From positions 124,001 to 188,000 of the forward strand of contig JBIIHQ010000004.1 of the NCBI GenBank assembly GCA_044235645.1: DNA of 64,000 nt, read 5' to 3'. Below, in pieces: positions 1-8,763 of this stretch (its first letter is position 1; each line of letters starts with the position of its first letter). The stretch comes from OMIW01 sp044235645. Its GTDB lineage: Bacteria > Bdellovibrionota_C > UBA2361 > OMIW01. The notes under the pieces are model-generated. The model saw only the letters and a list, made by a program, of their open reading frames with translations, ran no database searches and had not been told where the DNA came from. A program made the translations under genes and the position numbers.

Positions 1-104
1 GATTGCTCCCGAGTAAGAGCACTGAGAACAAAGGTGGCGCTAAAAAATCCAAACAGGAGCAGCGCTACGAGAATAAAGCTCAATCGACGGGAGATGCGAG
101 CCAC
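1..104 (-). CDS. N-terminus of a membrane-anchored protein, possibly LptC (partial)
   Basis: A GTG at 104 opens a frame that runs off the left edge. The 34 visible codons give a short basic start (MARISRR) followed by a hydrophobic segment of about 22 residues, a typical N-terminal membrane anchor or uncleaved signal. It starts 13 bases after the kdsA stop, and an AAGGA lies over that stop, so it is probably co-transcribed with pyrG and kdsA. In many Gram-negative genomes a kdsA region leads into kdsC/kdsD and lptC, and LptC has exactly this kind of N-terminal anchor. The assignment rests on position and topology only; too little is visible to confirm the family. Confidence 0.45.
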   Translation of the reverse strand, partial: MARISRRLSFILVALLLFGFFSATFVLSALTREQ

Positions 105-117
105 GGCAAAGGATTCC

Positions 118-933
118 TTATTGAGGAGAGGCGGATACTGATTGGATCGTCTCAAAAAGGGTGGTAGCAACTTTGATGAGGGGTTCCATCTCATCTAAAC
201 GAAGCATTGAAGCTCCATCCGAGGGAGCGTTGTGGGGTTCTGGGTGACACTCAAGGAAAAGCCCGTCAATACCCACGGCGACCGCAGCACGCACGAGAGG
301 CGCAATGAACTCACGACTTCCTCCCGAGCTCCCGCCAGCTCCTCCCATTGATTGAACGCTGTGGGTTCCGTCGTAGATGACAGGGAAGCCGATATTTTTC
401 ATGATGACAAGTCCCCGCATATCGACTACGAGGTCACGGTATCCGAAACAGCTTCCTCGTTCACAAAGAAGTATCTCGGCTTGTCCGGCGGCTTTTACTT
501 TTTCGGCAGCGTATAACATATCAGAGGGGTGGAGAAATTGGCCCTTTTTTATGTTCACGCAAGACGCATGCGCCCCCGCTGAAAGAAGTAAGTCTGTCTG
601 ACGGCATAGGAATGCAGGAATCTGGATGATATCTATGCTTCCTTCACATGCTTTTATATCGTCCACTGAGTGCACATCAGTCAGAACCGGCAATCCGGTG
701 GCTTCTCTCACCTCCTCGAGAATGCGGAGCCCCTTGTCACGGCCTATTCCACGGACCCCGGTCGCACTTGTTCTGTTGGCTTTATCGAAAGATGACTTGT
801 ATACAACCACAATCGGGTATCGCTCTTGAAGCGTTTGCAAAAACGATGCGGTATGGAGTGCTAGCTCTCTGGTCTCTATCTGACATGGCCCGGCGATTAA
901 GAGCAGTTTATTGGGTTTGATGTATCGTGACAT
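118..933 (-). CDS. kdsA: 3-deoxy-8-phosphooctulonate synthase (KdsA)
   Basis: Condenses phosphoenolpyruvate with arabinose 5-phosphate to Kdo 8-phosphate, the cytosolic entry into the Kdo sugar of the LPS inner core. The 271-residue length is normal. Visible family motifs are AGPCQIE (14-20), KSSFDKANR (46-54), an IQIPAFLCRQTD stretch in the middle, YDGTHSVQ, and ECHPEP near the C-terminus. The Cys in AGPC corresponds to the metal ligand of the metal-dependent class (Aquifex type), where E. coli has Asn, so this enzyme is probably metal-dependent. The gene lies 57 bases downstream of pyrG on the same strand and just upstream of a membrane-anchored protein, a classic pyrG-kdsA arrangement. A GGAGTG sits about 9 bases before the ATG. 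Confidence 0.97.
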   Translation of the reverse strand: MSRYIKPNKLLLIAGPCQIETRELALHTASFLQTLQERYPIVVVYKSSFDKANRTSATGVRGIGRDKGLRILEEVREATGLPVLTDVHSVDDIKACEGSIDIIQIPAFLCRQTDLLLSAGAHASCVNIKKGQFLHPSDMLYAAEKVKAAGQAEILLCERGSCFGYRDLVVDMRGLVIMKNIGFPVIYDGTHSVQSMGGAGGSSGGSREFIAPLVRAAVAVGIDGLFLECHPEPHNAPSDGASMLRLDEMEPLIKVATTLFETIQSVSASPQ

Positions 934-990
934 TAGTGCTTCACTCCGACTCCGAGGTATGTTTGCCCTGTTTGGCCACGAGGATGGTAC

Positions 991-2640
991 CTATCTGTCT
1001 TTTTGTTCGCGCTTCTCAACCGACTGCGCGAGGGCGGCAGCGACAAATCCGGTGAAGAGAGGATGTGGAGCGCGGGGGCTCGATTTGAATTCGGGGTGGT
1101 ATTGGACCGCGAGAAACCACGGATGGTTCTCAATCTCGATGATCTCTACCAGAAATCCATCGGGAGAGAGACCTGAGAAGAGAAGTCCTGCCTTCGAGAG
1201 CTTTTCTCGAAAATCATTGTTCACCTCAAATCGATGTCTGTGTCGCTCATCGATCATCTCAGCCTCATAGAGAGCGCGAGCGCGAGAGCCTGCTGCAAGA
1301 GCGCAGGGATACGAGCCAAGGCGCATGGTGCCCCCCATGTCACGGTTCCGTTTCTGTTCTTCCATCATGTCTATAACAAAAGTCCCCTGGTCAGAGAACT
1401 CGCGGCTGGTCGCATCGATGATACCCGCCCGCGACCGAGCGAACTCAATAGTCGCCATCTGAAGGCCAAGACAGATCCCAAAGAAAGGGATTCTTTTTTC
1501 CCGAGCATACCGAACCGCTTCGATCTTACCCTCGGTGCCACGGACGCCGAATCCTCCCGGGATCAGGATCCCGTCGGGGATCTTGGTACCACATGCACGG
1601 GACAGAACGTCCTCAATCCCCTCCCGTTCAATCGCTTCGCTATCGACATAGGCTATCATGACGCGACAATCATTCGCGATGCCGGCGTGATGAATTGCCT
1701 CGGAAAGGCTTTTGTAGCTCTCTTTCAGGTCGACATATTTGCCGACCATGGCGATGGTAACATTACCACTCTGAGGAGAGGTCGTCGTTCTCAGGATATG
1801 CTCCCAATCGGATAGGTTCGGTGCCCCGGTCCAGATATTAAGCAGTTCGCATACTCTGTCATCGAGACCCTCTTTGTGGAGAAGGAGAGGGAGCTCGTAA
1901 ATTGAGCGAACGTCGTACGCATTGATGACACAATCCTCACGAACATCGCAGAACAAACTTATCTTCTTCTTTAACTTGGGGTCGAGAAGGTTCTCCGAGC
2001 GACAGATGATGATGGATGGAAGAATACCGAATCCCGTTAACTCCTTAACAGAGTGTTGGGTTGGCTTTGTCTTGAATTCGTCCGCTGCCGCAATATAGGG
2101 GACCAAGGTAAGGTGGATGTAAAGGACATGCGAGTGACCGACATCAGCTCGCAGCTGGCGAATTGCCTCAATGAAGGGGAGGCTCTCAATATCTCCGACA
2201 ATTCCACCGACCTCAATAACACAGATGTCGAAGCCGTCGGCTGCAAGGAGGATTCTTCTCTTTATCTCATCGGTGATGTGGGGAATGACTTGAACTGTCC
2301 CTCCGAGGTAATCCCCTCGTCGCTCATTAGCAATGACGGTCTCGTACACCTGACCTGAGGTAAAGTTGTTCTTTCGACTCATCGGCCTCCCGATAAATCG
2401 CTCATAATGGCCGAGGTCAAGGTCCGTTTCCGCCCCGTCATCAGTCACGAAAACCTCTCCGTGTTGGGTCGGACTCATCGTTCCTGGATCGACATTTATA
2501 TAAGGGTCTAGTTTTAAAAGGGTGACCTTCAGCCCCCGCGCCTGGAGGAGAGCCCCGATAGCGGCCGCGGAGAGTCCTTTGCCGAGGGAAGAAACAACTC
2601 CACCAGTGAGAAAGATAAATTTGGTCGGCCGGCCGTTCAT
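991..2640 (-). CDS. pyrG: CTP synthase (PyrG)
   Basis: Makes CTP from UTP using ATP and glutamine-derived ammonia. The 549 residues cover both domains. The N-terminal synthetase domain begins with the TGGVVSSLGKG nucleotide loop (about 12-22) and has the conserved KLDPYINVDPGTMSP and DLDLGHYERF stretches. The C-terminal class I glutamine amidotransferase domain has GGFGVRG, the nucleophile elbow FFGICLGLQ with its catalytic Cys, and the VQYHPEF motif with the His and Glu of the triad. The gene heads a minus-strand operon with kdsA and is divergent from panC. Nothing is truncated; identification is secure. Confidence 0.98.
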   Translation of the reverse strand: MNGRPTKFIFLTGGVVSSLGKGLSAAAIGALLQARGLKVTLLKLDPYINVDPGTMSPTQHGEVFVTDDGAETDLDLGHYERFIGRPMSRKNNFTSGQVYETVIANERRGDYLGGTVQVIPHITDEIKRRILLAADGFDICVIEVGGIVGDIESLPFIEAIRQLRADVGHSHVLYIHLTLVPYIAAADEFKTKPTQHSVKELTGFGILPSIIICRSENLLDPKLKKKISLFCDVREDCVINAYDVRSIYELPLLLHKEGLDDRVCELLNIWTGAPNLSDWEHILRTTTSPQSGNVTIAMVGKYVDLKESYKSLSEAIHHAGIANDCRVMIAYVDSEAIEREGIEDVLSRACGTKIPDGILIPGGFGVRGTEGKIEAVRYAREKRIPFFGICLGLQMATIEFARSRAGIIDATSREFSDQGTFVIDMMEEQKRNRDMGGTMRLGSYPCALAAGSRARALYEAEMIDERHRHRFEVNNDFREKLSKAGLLFSGLSPDGFLVEIIEIENHPWFLAVQYHPEFKSSPRAPHPLFTGFVAAALAQSVEKREQKDR

Positions 2641-2684
2641 GCAGACATCCTGTTAAGAGACCCGGTTATCAACTACCGATGTCA

Positions 2685-2714
2685 TTGGTACAACGGGTGA
2701 GATTACACTAGAAT
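2685..2714 (+). promoter_or_regulatory. Candidate sigma-70-type promoter for panC
   Basis: In the divergent pyrG/panC interval, TTGGTA (2685-2690) and TAGAAT (2709-2714) are separated by 18 bases and match the -35 and -10 consensus reasonably. The predicted start near 2721 leaves a leader of roughly 25-35 bases before panC. The sigma factor set of this organism is unknown, so this is a sequence match only. Confidence 0.4.
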
Positions 2715-2756
2715 TGGGCCGTCCGCATTATCGAGGAGCAATAATTGGGGGGCAAA

Positions 2757-3635
2757 ATGATAATTTGTAAAACGGTGTCGGATTACACGGGGTGGCGTTT
2801 CCAGCAAGGGGGGCGGATCGGTGTCGTTCCGACTATGGGGTATCTCCATGAAGGGCATCTTTCACTCGTTCGCCAGATTCGGCAAGCGTGCGACCATGTC
2901 GTGGTGACCATTTTTGTTAATCCCACTCAGTTCAATCAAGGTGAGGATTTTGAAAGGTATCCGAGGAATGAGGATCGAGACTGTGAGCTTCTCGAAGTGG
3001 AGGGTGTGAGTGCCGTTTTTATTCCTCAAGTCGATGAGGTTTATCCTGAAGGGGTCGCCTCGTGGGTAACCGTAGAGGGCGTTACCGAAAGCATGGAGGG
3101 AAAATATCGACCCGGTCATTTTCAAGGGGTGACAACGGTGGTCACGAAGCTCTTCCATATCATTCAACCGCAGGTAGCCATATTTGGCGAGAAGGACTTT
3201 CAACAGCTTCGGGTGATTGAAGAGATGACTCGAAGTCTCTTTTTCCCGATATCCATCCTCAGGGGGCGTATTGTGCGAGAGGAGGATGGAATCGCGATGA
3301 GCTCGCGGAATGTGAGGCTATCTTCGTCAGAGCGTGAAGTGGCTCGAGCGATACCCCGTGCCCTTCGGGTTGCTCATGCACATTGGCTGGGAGGAGAATC
3401 GAGCGCGCGGGTGCTTCGAGCAGAGATTCGTGAACGTCTGCGAGAAGAGGGGATACGGACTGAGTATGTTTCGGTCATAGACGAGGAGACCCTGCAACCA
3501 GTCAAGCAGGTGGGGTGGGGAGCTCGGGTATGTCTTGCTGCGTGGGTTGGGGGAGTACGTCTGATCGATACGATGAGATTCCGGCAGGGAGAGGAGTGGG
3601 ATGGGTCGGTGTCACATAATAGGGTACTTCTCTGA
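2757..3635 (+). CDS. panC: Pantothenate synthetase (PanC)
   Basis: Joins pantoate and beta-alanine with ATP to form pantothenate, the last step of vitamin B5 synthesis. From the ATG at 2757 the protein has 292 residues. Visible motifs are the HIGH-type PTMGYLHEGHLSL (25-37), IFVNPTQF, the PGHFQGV loop, FGEKDFQQL, and the KMSKS-like MSSRN. Start choice: ATG 2757 has GGGGGG four bases upstream and gives the usual short N-terminus; an in-frame TTG at 2745 with GAGGAG six bases upstream would add four residues and cannot be excluded. It stands alone between divergent pyrG and a convergent membrane gene; the partner genes panB and panD lie about 59 kb away at the other end of the window. Confidence 0.96.
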   Translation: MIICKTVSDYTGWRFQQGGRIGVVPTMGYLHEGHLSLVRQIRQACDHVVVTIFVNPTQFNQGEDFERYPRNEDRDCELLEVEGVSAVFIPQVDEVYPEGVASWVTVEGVTESMEGKYRPGHFQGVTTVVTKLFHIIQPQVAIFGEKDFQQLRVIEEMTRSLFFPISILRGRIVREEDGIAMSSRNVRLSSSEREVARAIPRALRVAHAHWLGGESSARVLRAEIRERLREEGIRTEYVSVIDEETLQPVKQVGWGARVCLAAWVGGVRLIDTMRFRQGEEWDGSVSHNRVLL

Positions 3636-3656
3636 ATTATGTTGAAGTTCCCTCTC

Positions 3657-4358
3657 TCACGACAAAAGGACGGCAATGATACCAGTCAGAAAAATGCCAT
3701 CTGAGGTACCCGCGCCTCCGATCGATATCACGGGTGCCTCAATTTTGTCGAGATCGCTGAGATTCATGAGATCCGCGCCAATAAGAGTTCCAAGTGTACC
3801 GGCCACATAAGCGACAGGTGCGGCGTGTTCGGGTGCGATTGTGTGAGCAGCAAGGATAGCTATAAGGGGAGGGATGAGAGTGGGAACTGCGATGCCCACC
3901 CCCTCAACGCGGAAGGCAAGGTTGTGGACTGCGATGGTGACGAGCGCCGTTGCAAGGAGGCTAGAGGTTATCACCTCGTGGTTGAGGAGGAGCAACTGGT
4001 TTAAGAGAAGGTATAGGGAGAGGCATACCGGGATGATAGCTCCTCCCAGATTGACCGCAACAATCGTCTCTGATGAGTGTCGGGCCTCTGGTATCCGATA
4101 ATGCATGCCGTAGAACGTTACCGTTTGAGGAGGGGAAATTCGTCTTGTTTTTAACCTGGCGACCGGAATATTAACCACGCTACCGAGAAGCGAGCCGAGC
4201 AGGCAGATTGCAATCACTCTGGGAGGAATGCCCAATTTCTCAAACGCGAATGAAATGACGTGTAGCTCAACGAGGATGAGGAGGGCAAACGTGAGGAGGA
4301 ACCCCACAAACATGAAAAGGGGAGCAACGGGTAGGTAGGTGTGGGACGGAGATCTCAT
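3657..4358 (-). CDS. DUF1614-family integral membrane protein
   Basis: An inner-membrane protein of about 233 residues with several hydrophobic helices. The C-terminal signature NLSDLDKIEAPVISIGGAG followed by DGIFLTG is typical of DUF1614, a family of unknown function. ATG 4358 is preferred because a strong AAGGAGG lies about 9 bases upstream; an upstream GTG at 4391 would add 11 residues. It follows the 4399-5181 membrane gene on the same strand and ends 21 bases from the panC stop, facing it. I see no catalytic motif and do not assign a function. Confidence 0.8.
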   Translation of the reverse strand: MRSPSHTYLPVAPLFMFVGFLLTFALLILVELHVISFAFEKLGIPPRVIAICLLGSLLGSVVNIPVARLKTRRISPPQTVTFYGMHYRIPEARHSSETIVAVNLGGAIIPVCLSLYLLLNQLLLLNHEVITSSLLATALVTIAVHNLAFRVEGVGIAVPTLIPPLIAILAAHTIAPEHAAPVAYVAGTLGTLIGADLMNLSDLDKIEAPVISIGGAGTSDGIFLTGIIAVLLS

Positions 4359-4398
4359 TGGTCGGACCCTCCTTCGTGGAAGACCACCCACCGATATC

Positions 4399-5181
4399 TT
4401 AACGCCGTCCGCTGAGACGCTGAAAGAGGATTGAACGAAATATCATGATCCAGATCCCCAAAACGAGACTAACAAAAAGGGTTCCGATAGAGCCGAGCAT
4501 CCCACCAAATATTTGGCCGAAGACTGCCGACGAAACCTCGCTGCCGGGCAGAGCCAAAGCAGCGACGGGAAAGAGGGGGTTCATCGCTCTCATAACCGTA
4601 AACAGACCATCCGTACCCGATATGAAGAGAAGAGGGCTAACCACGAGGACAATCGCCCCCAGCCAGGCGGCCCCCTGCTCCTTCATGAATTCATAACAGA
4701 GCATGATTCCATTCACCCCATCGGGCTGAATGTGTTGAATGATCTCTGGAGCGGGGTTACACCAAATTACAACCACCAGATGAATAAAGAGAGTCACCAA
4801 GTTAAAACCTTCTCGCGATCCTCCGAGAGCTTGAGCTGACAGTTCGATGAGGTAAAAAAAGAAGCCGAAGGCAATAACACTCGAGAATGTTTCGTAGCGG
4901 AAGGTGCGCCAATCAGGAGTCCGATTTGACGCGATATCTGCGACCCAGTTGTAGAACATCCCGATAATCGCAGCTTGAAGCAATCCAAGTATCAAGCTTC
5001 CTATCAGTGAGAGACCAGCAAGTAACGAAAAAAAGGAACCGAGGAGCGAAAATGAGAAGATCCACAGCATCACCAATCCGAGCGACGCTGGAACGATCCG
5101 CCAATGTCGCCTGAGCAGCCGCACCGACTCGCGAGCGGTCTCTGAATAAAGTTCAATTGTTGAGAGAGCGGATTGTTTCAC
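4399..5181 (-). CDS. Multi-pass membrane protein of unknown function
   Basis: About 260 residues with six or so hydrophobic segments after a polar N-terminus of about 35 residues. The frame stays open back to 5460, but that part lies inside pcnB and looks like its shadow. A GTG at 5181, seven bases after the pcnB stop, is therefore the likely start, giving MKQSALSTIELYSE. No clear Shine-Dalgarno is visible, so translation may be coupled to pcnB. The overall look (long hydrophobic helices, small-residue-rich loops) recalls general YIP1/DUF-type membrane proteins, but I cannot name a family. It is probably co-transcribed with pcnB and the DUF1614 gene. Confidence 0.65.
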   Translation of the reverse strand: MKQSALSTIELYSETARESVRLLRRHWRIVPASLGLVMLWIFSFSLLGSFFSLLAGLSLIGSLILGLLQAAIIGMFYNWVADIASNRTPDWRTFRYETFSSVIAFGFFFYLIELSAQALGGSREGFNLVTLFIHLVVVIWCNPAPEIIQHIQPDGVNGIMLCYEFMKEQGAAWLGAIVLVVSPLLFISGTDGLFTVMRAMNPLFPVAALALPGSEVSSAVFGQIFGGMLGSIGTLFVSLVLGIWIMIFRSILFQRLSGRR

Positions 5182-5188
5182 GGCAAAA

Positions 5189-6484
5189 TCATTTCGAGGG
5201 AGAAGAAGGTTGGCTAGATGGCGCTCCCGATGTGTTCCGCCGGCGGCGTCCCCTGCTGCGTGAACGTCCTCGTTTGCGAGCTCCATCGTGAGAGCCCTCG
5301 GTCTCCTCGTAAAAACGAGCCTCTCTAAGCAGTCGATAGAATAAGCGATCGTGTCCCGAGGAGGGGAGGACGCGAAGAATCCCATCGGCATCGCTGAGTG
5401 AATCCGCTCCCCACTGTCGACCCGAAAAGGAGCCTTTGACCCCCTCTGTAAAAAGGGCATGGATTATCTGAATTGATGCGGTTAACCGCTCTCGTTCCCG
5501 ACGGGGTACCGCCATCTTGCTGAAGAAGCTTCGTACATATTCAGCAACATCGGATGAGCCATCTCCAAGCTTTTCAATGTCCTCTCGGCCATTGGGAGCC
5601 TTCGAGAAGAGAGCGAGTAGAGCCAATGGGATAAAAAGGTCTACCGATTCTCCATTCTGGACGATGTCGTCCAACCGCTCGAGTGTTTCGGAGCATGGAG
5701 TGTGGGCTTCGAGGATGGTAACATCAATCGCCGGAAGAAGGGCTTCGAGTAATTTCATCGAGCCGAGGAGGCGGACAATCTTGAGGAAATGCCCGGAGAG
5801 AACATCTTTTCTGAATTCATCAAAAACACGAACATCGGTGCACTGATGAATAAGTTGAGTGTTCCTGAGGACTGATTGAGCAGTACTTTCTTCGATGCCA
5901 AATCCACTTCGGGCAGCATGTCGAACAACCCGTATCATCCGAACAGGGTCCTCTGATATTCGCACATCGGGGTCTCCGATGATGCGAATCAGTCTCGCAC
6001 GCATGTCATCGATACCCCCAACATAATCGATGATAGTTGATGACAAAGGATCATAGTAAAGGGCGTTGATGGTGATATCGCGCCGATATGCATCGGTCTC
6101 CTCGGTCCCGAAACGATTGTCGTCGAGAATCGGGGAGGATGGTCCCTCCTGAACATCTTCCTCAACGGATGGAAGGGGTGAAAGTTCACGAAAGGTGGAT
6201 ACTTCAAATATTTTCTCTCGGCCGAAAAAAATCTGAGCAAGTTTAAAACGCCGCCCGATGATGCGGCTGTTGCGAAACAGCGATTTAATCGCTCTCGGGG
6301 TCGCGTCGGTGGCAATGTCGAGGTCTTTGGGGGTCTTCTTGAGCAGAAGGTCGCGGACCCCGCCCCCGACAAGGTAGGCGGAGTAGCCGTGGTGCGAAAG
6401 TCGCTCGATGACGGAGCGAGCAAGGGGATCGAGGTCCGAAGGCCGGATACAGTGATGTTCGGACGAATAGCGGTGCGGGTTCAT
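5189..6484 (-). CDS. pcnB: PcnB-type poly(A) polymerase / tRNA nucleotidyltransferase
   Basis: A class II nucleotidyltransferase that adds adenosines (poly(A)) or CCA to RNA 3' ends. The catalytic core shows YLVGGGVRDLLLKK (37-50) followed by the metal-binding DLDIAT (54-59), then GRRFKLAQIFFG, RRDITINALYY and the RMIRVVRHAARSGF stretch that lies between the neck and body regions in this family. The 431 residues end in a strongly basic, Arg/Ser-rich tail of about 30 residues, typical of proteobacterial PcnB rather than CCA-adding enzymes. A TTAGG lies just before the ATG at 6484. The downstream membrane gene starts seven bases after the stop. Poly(A) polymerase is more likely than CCA transferase, but the two cannot be separated with certainty by eye. 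Confidence 0.88.
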   Translation of the reverse strand: MNPHRYSSEHHCIRPSDLDPLARSVIERLSHHGYSAYLVGGGVRDLLLKKTPKDLDIATDATPRAIKSLFRNSRIIGRRFKLAQIFFGREKIFEVSTFRELSPLPSVEEDVQEGPSSPILDDNRFGTEETDAYRRDITINALYYDPLSSTIIDYVGGIDDMRARLIRIIGDPDVRISEDPVRMIRVVRHAARSGFGIEESTAQSVLRNTQLIHQCTDVRVFDEFRKDVLSGHFLKIVRLLGSMKLLEALLPAIDVTILEAHTPCSETLERLDDIVQNGESVDLFIPLALLALFSKAPNGREDIEKLGDGSSDVAEYVRSFFSKMAVPRRERERLTASIQIIHALFTEGVKGSFSGRQWGADSLSDADGILRVLPSSGHDRLFYRLLREARFYEETEGSHDGARKRGRSRSRGRRRRNTSGAPSSQPSSPSK

Positions 6485-6753
6485 GTAACCTAAGAGAATC
6501 CCCTAGGGGGTTAATATTAAAGAAAAAAATGGAGAAAAGCGTGCTCCGAATCGTAAAGCTTTTCGCCGTCTCAGCCGACCCCACCTATGGATCGCGACGG
6601 TGCGGACCGTGATGATCACAGATGAAAGACCTGTGGACCAAATGGAGGTCGTTTCGCTTGTCCCAAGGCACGAAGCGGGGGCCAGTGTCTGTGAATCATG
6701 TCCCGACGGAGTGTATCACGTTTTGATTCTGTTTCTCTACTCAGGGATGTTTT

Positions 6754-7005
6754 ATGGCTCGGGGTGTTTACTCGCATGAAATAGGGGATCCAGACTTTGA
6801 ATGGCTCCTCTCTACGTACTTGGAGCGGTGTCCCCGATGCATCAGGGTCGACCAACCTGGGATGCCGCTGACCATCATCAGTACAGACGGACTTGAGACC
6901 CTGTCTCCTTTGAAAGCTCTGTATCCCGAGGGGCAAGCGACAGGTAAACGAGCCGGTTGTCAGCAAACCCCCAAACCATCTCATGAGGACAAGAACTCTC
7001 GATAG
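6754..7005 (+). CDS. Small hypothetical protein (83 aa)
   Basis: A plus-strand ORF between divergent pcnB and convergent sthA. Its first 55 residues have a normal globular composition (IGDPDFEWLLSTYLERCP, then CIRV and LPL-type patterns) with a CPRC pair near residue 27; the last 25 residues are polar and proline/lysine-rich. AGGGATG lies a few bases before the ATG. It ends 14 bases from the sthA stop. I do not recognise a family and the length is modest, so it is offered as a probable but unproven gene. Confidence 0.5.
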   Translation: MARGVYSHEIGDPDFEWLLSTYLERCPRCIRVDQPGMPLTIISTDGLETLSPLKALYPEGQATGKRAGCQQTPKPSHEDKNSR

Positions 7006-7019
7006 TTCAACAGGAGAGC

Positions 7020-8426
7020 CTAGAAGCTGATTCCTCTCGTAGAGAGAACTTTATTAAACCCATCGAGCGCGGCGATTTTGTAAGCTTGTGACAAGGATGG
7101 GTAGTTGAAAACAAGATGAACAAGAAGGTCAAGCTTTCCCCCTGTGGCTATGACTGTTTGACCGATGTGGACTACTTCAGTTGCCCCTTCACCAATCGCG
7201 TGTACCCCAAGAATCTCGAGGGAGTTTGGATTAAATATTATTTTTAAGAAACCGTCGGTGTTGCCTAGTATCCGTCCCTTCTCAAGCTCGGAAAAACGAC
7301 AAGTGCCGATCTCATAAGGTATTTTATCCCGGGTAAGCTCTGCCTCTGTTTTTCCCACCATCGAGATCTCGGGAATCGAGTAAATTCCGTGGGGGATCGG
7401 AAGTTCAGGAAAAGGATCATCAATTTTAAGGGCGTGACATGCGGCGCGCCTCCCGTGCTCTATCGCAGTTGAAGCAAGACCCGACCGACCACAGACATCG
7501 CCAACCGCGTAAATATTTGGGACGGCGGTCTGAAAATTCTCGTCGACAGGTATCATTCCCTCGGGAGTAACCTGTATGCCAAGAGGGGCAAGTCTGAGAG
7601 ATGCTGTGTTGCCCGCTCGACCGGCAGAGACAAGGAGAACATCGGTGACGAGCCGTTTACCACTTTCGAGCACAATCACAGCCCTTCCATCAGAGGCGCG
7701 GCGACACTGTGCCACCTTTTCACCAGTGAGAACTGATGCTCCCCATTGGCGAAGACTATGAACGAGACACTCGCGTATATCTTGGTCGATGAAGCTGAGG
7801 ATGGCGGGACGAGCTTCTACGACTATCACCTCAACTCCGAGAGCTGCAAACATCGATGCGTACTCAGAGCCAATAACACCCCCACCCACGATGCCAAGAG
7901 AGCGGGGCAAACGCTCAAGGCCTAAGATGCCATTGCTGTCAACGATGACGCTATCGTCAAACTCAAAACCATCAGGACGACGGGGGCTCGTCCCGGTCGC
8001 AATAACAATAAACTCACTCGTCAGACTTTCTCGGATCGAACCTCGCTGAACGACGACAGTGTGAGCATCCTCAATTGAAGCCCATCCGCAAATGATCTGA
8101 ATTCTATTTCGCAACAGCTGCGCCCGCAGAGTTTGTTCAGCACTTGCAACGATTGAGGCAGACCAGCGGGTCAAATCCTCCATCTCAATATCGTTTTTCA
8201 CCCGGTAGGACTGCCCGAACTGGGTCCAAAGGCGATACCCCGAGAGATGGAGAATCGCCTCACGGAACGACTTGCTTGGAATCGTCCCATCGTGAAGACA
8301 AACTCCACCAACTCTCGGATTAAGATCAATAATCGCAGCTCTCTTTCCGAGTTTAGCCGCCTGAATAGCGGCTTTCTGACCTGCTGGACCACTACCGATG
8401 ACCACCATGTCATAATTCGATGACAT
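7020..8426 (-). CDS. sthA: Soluble pyridine nucleotide transhydrogenase (SthA)
   Basis: A flavoprotein that exchanges reducing equivalents between NADPH and NAD. The 468 residues show an N-terminal FAD Rossmann motif (IGSGPAGQKAA, about 11-21), a second dinucleotide fold (GIVGGGVIGSEYASMFAALG) and the FAD-site YAVGDVCG. At the usual disulfide site the sequence is GGVCLHDGTIPSK, with only one Cys of the CxxxxC pair. Loss of the redox disulfide separates SthA from lipoamide dehydrogenase and other disulfide reductases, which supports this call. GGAG stands about 7 bases before ATG 8426. It appears to be a single-gene unit facing the small plus-strand ORF. Confidence 0.9.
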   Translation of the reverse strand: MSSNYDMVVIGSGPAGQKAAIQAAKLGKRAAIIDLNPRVGGVCLHDGTIPSKSFREAILHLSGYRLWTQFGQSYRVKNDIEMEDLTRWSASIVASAEQTLRAQLLRNRIQIICGWASIEDAHTVVVQRGSIRESLTSEFIVIATGTSPRRPDGFEFDDSVIVDSNGILGLERLPRSLGIVGGGVIGSEYASMFAALGVEVIVVEARPAILSFIDQDIRECLVHSLRQWGASVLTGEKVAQCRRASDGRAVIVLESGKRLVTDVLLVSAGRAGNTASLRLAPLGIQVTPEGMIPVDENFQTAVPNIYAVGDVCGRSGLASTAIEHGRRAACHALKIDDPFPELPIPHGIYSIPEISMVGKTEAELTRDKIPYEIGTCRFSELEKGRILGNTDGFLKIIFNPNSLEILGVHAIGEGATEVVHIGQTVIATGGKLDLLVHLVFNYPSLSQAYKIAALDGFNKVLSTRGISF

Positions 8427-8763
8427 CGAGCACTCCGTGCATAACAGTGATGTACTTCTGACCCGCCGTCCTATCCCCCGAACACATCAAGGATTGAACG
8501 AGAGCCAACCGCCCTAAACCTTAAGCTAGTGAAGATGTGTATTGAGTGACTTAAGGATACGGGTAACGAGTCATAAAGAAAAGACGGAACTGATTGGCAA
8601 GCTTATAAGGTTTTTTCTAAAAGGAACGAACCCCTTGATGCCTAGCTCAAAATGGTCGGGTGCTCCCCTCGATCCAGCCAATCTAGATTGTAGGGGAGAC
8701 GGTCGATACGGATGCAGAACGAAATCCCATTTATCTGAGTGTAATGGGGAGCCCCCCTTTTGA
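8427..8763. other. Intergenic region between sthA and pheA
   Basis: These 337 bases lie upstream of sthA and downstream of pheA, both on the minus strand. They should hold the sthA promoter, but no convincing -35/-10 pair stands out. Near the pheA end there is a short inverted repeat, CCCATT at about 8727 with AATGGG some 11 bases later, and a GGGGAGCCCC tract before TTTT on the plus strand. A 73-codon plus-strand ORF starting with TTG crosses the region, but its composition gives no support. Confidence 0.5.

Noticed and set aside
5182..5460. N-terminal extension of the 4399 membrane gene into pcnB
   Set aside because: The extra 93 codons lie wholly inside pcnB, are unrelated to a membrane protein, and a GTG right after the pcnB stop gives a better start.
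7020..8426. Dihydrolipoamide dehydrogenase
   Set aside because: The active-site CxxxxC disulfide is reduced to a single Cys and no pyruvate or glycine-cleavage genes are nearby; this pattern is that of SthA.
8542..8763. TTG-started 73-codon ORF between sthA and pheA
   Set aside because: No ribosome site, atypical composition and overlap with the likely regulatory/terminator region.
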